Shown: positions 61,619 to 64,000 of the stretch, one piece after another
Layout: each line of letters opens with the position of its first letter
Position numbering within the stretch: position 1 is the first letter of the stretch
NCBI RefSeq assembly: GCF_018324205.1
Contig: NZ_AP023356.1
Span: 4,880,001-4,944,000, forward strand
DNA from: Actinoplanes ianthinogenes
GTDB lineage: Bacteria; Actinomycetota; Actinomycetes; Mycobacteriales; Micromonosporaceae
DNA length: 64,000 nucleotides
Direction of reading: 5' to 3'
Made by a program: the position numbers and the translations under genes
Notes under the pieces: model-generated
The model's database searches: none
What the model was told of the DNA's origin: nothing
What the model saw: only the letters and a program-made list of their open reading frames with translations

Positions 61619-62551
61619 ATGAAGCGCGCGCTTCTCGCCGCCACCACGGCGGCCGCACTGCTGCTCACCGGCTGCGGCAGCAAGGACAGCACCGACAAGT
61701 CGCCGGAGCCCGGACAGGCGAGCGCGGCCGCCAGCTTCCCGGCCACGGTCGGCTCGCTGACCCTGGACAAGCGGCCCGAGAAGATCGTCTCGCTGAGCCC
61801 CACCGCCACCGAGATGCTCTTCGCCATCGGCGCCGGTCCCCAGGTCACCGCGGTCGACGACCAGTCCGACTACCCGGCCGACGCGCCCAAGACCGACCTC
61901 TCCGGCTTCAAGCCGAACGCCGAGGCGATCGCCGCCAAGGATCCGGACCTGGTGGTGCTCTCCGGCGACGCCGACCAGATCGTCGCCCAGCTCGGCAAAC
62001 TCAAGATCCCGGTGTTCCTGTCGCCGGCCGCGCAGACCCTGGACGACACCTACCGGGAGATCGCCGAGTTCGGCACGCTGACCGGGCACAGCAGCGAGGC
62101 CACCAAGCTCAACGAGCAGATGAAGGCCGAGATCGACCAGGTGGTCAAGGCGGTCCCGGCGCGCACCAAGCCGCTCAGCTACTACTACGAGCTCGGCCCG
62201 GAGCTGTACTCCGCCACCTCGAAGACCTTCATCGGCGGGGTGTTCGACCTGTTCGCGATGACCAACGTGGCCGACCCGGCGGACGCCGACGGCAGCAAGG
62301 GCGGTTATCCGCAGCTCTCCGCGGAGGCGCTGGTCAAGGCGAACCCGGACACCATCTTCCTGGCCGACACCCAGTGCTGCCAGCAGTCCGCCGACACGGT
62401 CGGGGCGCGCAGCGGCTGGTCGTCGATCACGGCGGTGCGGAAGAAGCAGATCTATCCGCTGGACGACGACATCGCCTCGCGCTGGGGTCCCCGTACCGTG
62501 GATCTTGTGAAGGCCGTGGCCGACGCGGTGAGCAAGGTTCCGGCGTCATGA
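61619..62551 (+). CDS. btuF: Cobalamin-binding ABC transporter lipoprotein (BtuF-like)
   Basis: A 310-residue lipoprotein with a LLLTGC lipobox (Cys19) and a class III substrate-binding fold: RPEKIVSLSPTATEMLFAIG, VTAVDDQSDYPADAPKTDLS, NAEAIAAKDPDLVVLSGD. It binds a corrinoid outside the cell and delivers it to the BtuC permease. Specificity is inferred from the riboswitch and partners. AGGAGG precedes the ATG; the next gene overlaps the stop (ATGA). Confidence 0.92.
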   Translation: MKRALLAATTAAALLLTGCGSKDSTDKSPEPGQASAAASFPATVGSLTLDKRPEKIVSLSPTATEMLFAIGAGPQVTAVDDQSDYPADAPKTDLSGFKPNAEAIAAKDPDLVVLSGDADQIVAQLGKLKIPVFLSPAAQTLDDTYREIAEFGTLTGHSSEATKLNEQMKAEIDQVVKAVPARTKPLSYYYELGPELYSATSKTFIGGVFDLFAMTNVADPADADGSKGGYPQLSAEALVKANPDTIFLADTQCCQQSADTVGARSGWSSITAVRKKQIYPLDDDIASRWGPRTVDLVKAVADAVSKVPAS

Positions 62552-63591
62552 GACCGGCCGGGCTCCGCCCGGCCTGGCTGGCGGCCGGTGTGCTGGCCGT
62601 GCTGGTCGCGGTCGTCGCCGGCCTCGCCTTCGGCTCGGTCTCGCTGCCGCCCGGCGCGGTCGCGGTCGAGTTGCTCAACCTGATCCCCGGGGTGGATCTG
62701 CACAGCGGCCTCACCGAGCGGGAGGTCGCCATCCTCACCGAGCTGCGGCTGCCCCGGGTGGTGCTCGGTCTCCTGGTCGGCGCGATGCTGTCCCTGGCCG
62801 GCGCCGCCTACCAGGGCGCGTTCCGCAATCCGCTGGCCGATCCGCACCTGCTCGGCGTCGCCGCCGGGGCCGGGCTCGGGGTGACCGCGGTGATCGTGCT
62901 GCGCCCGGCCGCCGGCGCGACGGGCGGGCTGCCGCTCGGCGTACCGGTGGCGGCCTTTCTCGGCGGCCTGATCGCGGTCGCCATGACCTGGATCCTCGGC
63001 GCCACCGGTGGCCGGGACCGATCACCCAGCACGCTGATCCTGGCCGGGGTCGCGGTCTCCGCGTTCCTCGCCGCGATGCAGACCTACCTGTTGCAGCGGC
63101 ACGTCGAGTCGCTGCGCGAGGTGTACTCCTGGCTGCTCGGCCGGCTGGCCACCGCGGGCTGGCACGACGTCCTGGTGGTCCTGCCCTACACCGTGCTGAC
63201 CGCGGCCATCGTCCTCACTCAGCGCCGCGAGCTCGACGTGCTCACCGTCGGCGACGAGGAGGCGTCCAGCCTCGGCCTGCACCCGCAGCGCAGCCGCTAC
63301 CTGCTGATCATCGCGGCGTCGCTGGGCACCGCCGCGGCGGTCTCGGTCTCCGGCCTGATCGGCTTCGTCGGCATCATCGTCCCGCACACGGTGCGCCTGC
63401 TCACCGGCCCGAGCTACCGCTCGCTGCTGCCGCTGTCGCTGCTGTTCGGCGCGGCCTTCCTGACCCTCACCGACCTGCTGGCCCGGGTCGCCGGCGGGGC
63501 CGCGGAGATCCCGATCGGGGTGGTCACCGCGTTCCTCGGCGCGCCCTTCTTCATCGTGGTCATGCGCACCAGCCGCGGGATCACGACATGA
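62548..63591 (+). CDS. btuC: Cobalamin ABC transporter permease (BtuC-like)
   Basis: A 347-residue FecCD-family permease with about ten helices. Landmarks: LTELRLPRVVLGLLVGAMLS, GAAYQGAFRNPLADPHLLGV (the L-loop contact to the ATPase), VYSWLLGRLATAGWHDVLVV, and SVSGLIGFVGIIVPHTVRLL. ATG overlaps the btuF stop; the ATPase gene overlaps its own stop. Confidence 0.93.
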   Translation: MRPAGLRPAWLAAGVLAVLVAVVAGLAFGSVSLPPGAVAVELLNLIPGVDLHSGLTEREVAILTELRLPRVVLGLLVGAMLSLAGAAYQGAFRNPLADPHLLGVAAGAGLGVTAVIVLRPAAGATGGLPLGVPVAAFLGGLIAVAMTWILGATGGRDRSPSTLILAGVAVSAFLAAMQTYLLQRHVESLREVYSWLLGRLATAGWHDVLVVLPYTVLTAAIVLTQRRELDVLTVGDEEASSLGLHPQRSRYLLIIAASLGTAAAVSVSGLIGFVGIIVPHTVRLLTGPSYRSLLPLSLLFGAAFLTLTDLLARVAGGAAEIPIGVVTAFLGAPFFIVVMRTSRGITT

Positions 63592-64000
63592 CCGCCCCGG
63601 CGATCATGGTCAACGACCTGACGGTACGCCTGGACGACGCCCTCATCGTCGACCACGTGGACCTCGAAGTCGCCGTCGGCGAGTGGGTAACCGTGATCGG
63701 CCCGAACGGCGCCGGCAAGTCCACCGCCCTGCGCGCCGTGGCCGGCCTGCTCCCCTTCCAGGGCACCGTCCACCTGCACGGCCGCGCGGTCGACCGCCTG
63801 CACCGCCGGGACCGCGCCAAGACCATCGCCGTGGTCGTCCAGAGTCCCGTGGTACCACCCGCTATGACCGTTTTCGACTACGTCCTCCTGGGTCGGACCC
63901 CGTACATCCCGCCGCTCGGCCGCGAGTCTGCCGCCGACCTGGCCGTGGTCGACGAGGAGCTGGCGGCGCTCGACCTGATCCCGTTCGCGGCCCGCCGCCT
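63588..64000 (+). CDS. btuD: Cobalamin ABC transporter ATPase (BtuD-like), 5' part
   Basis: The first 137 residues of an ABC ATPase of the BtuD/FhuC type. Walker A GPNGAGKST (about 41-49) and Q loop VVVQSPVVPPAMTVFDYVLL with GRTPYIPPLG are present; signature and Walker B lie beyond the window. ATG overlaps the btuC stop. The frame is open to the window end. Confidence 0.93.
   Translation, partial: MTAPAIMVNDLTVRLDDALIVDHVDLEVAVGEWVTVIGPNGAGKSTALRAVAGLLPFQGTVHLHGRAVDRLHRRDRAKTIAVVVQSPVVPPAMTVFDYVLLGRTPYIPPLGRESAADLAVVDEELAALDLIPFAARR

Overview
The window comes from a high-GC actinobacterium, most likely a member of the Micromonosporaceae (Actinoplanes or a relative). This is inferred from very GC-rich coding sequence, frequent GTG and leaderless starts, a BldC-type developmental regulator, a stressosome/SpoIIE-type partner-switching operon, SOS boxes of the actinobacterial TCGAAC-N4-GTTCGA type, and the futalosine menaquinone pathway next to system II cytochrome c maturation genes. 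No phage or insertion sequence is recognisable.

Layout. 1-1400: 3' end of an rRNA operon (23S, 5S) and terminators. 1.4-9.9 kb: a beta-propeller phytase with 11-bp direct repeats upstream, an intact lipoprotein and its decayed paralogue, a divergent Ser/Thr kinase and ECF sigma pair, tRNA-Lys, an L,D-transpeptidase lipoprotein, a CGNR zinc-finger regulator and a zinc-finger membrane anti-sigma-like protein. 9.9-16.9 kb: a 76-residue protein behind a perfect SOS box, MscL, a STAS antagonist and a tightly overlapped six-gene stress-signalling operon (RsbR, RsbS, RsbT, RsbW/SpoIIE fusion, histidine kinase, receiver/PP2C phosphatase). 17-27.3 kb: a PadR-controlled ABC exporter, PPK2, an S9 oligopeptidase facing an FAD oxidase across an SOS-like box, two tandem RibD-type reductases and a GAF/PP2C phosphatase. 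27.4-32.4 kb: a 1467-residue hybrid kinase with about 17 HAMP units, and a response regulator. 32.4-35.9 kb: a pectate lyase with a consensus CRP site, an ECF sigma/anti-sigma pair, a GNAT remnant and a STAS protein.

35.9-48.2 kb is a respiratory block: hemL, a histidine phosphatase, resA-ccdA-resB-ccsA, an array of hairpin repeats, a secreted protein, then menaquinone genes mqnL-mqnP and mqnM split by an ECF sigma/anti-sigma pair. 48-52 kb: bldC, an Lrp regulator with a cysteine desulfhydrase-like gene, a secreted metallopeptidase and a glycolipid-binding-fold protein. 52-59 kb: a DEAD-box helicase with an arginine/glycine-rich tail, an 833-residue Ala/Pro repeat protein with six D-x-T-M-P motifs and a C-terminal anchor, and an NlpC/P60 hydrolase. 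59.3-64 kb: mqnE, two small membrane proteins, and a cobalamin riboswitch driving a btuFCD-type transporter whose ATPase runs off the window.

Several parts plausibly work together. The hemL, ccs and mqn genes supply haem, cytochrome c and menaquinone for the respiratory chain. The many STAS, PP2C, kinase and ECF genes form a dense signalling neighbourhood for stress and envelope control. All starts and functions are read from sequence and family knowledge; no database search was run.
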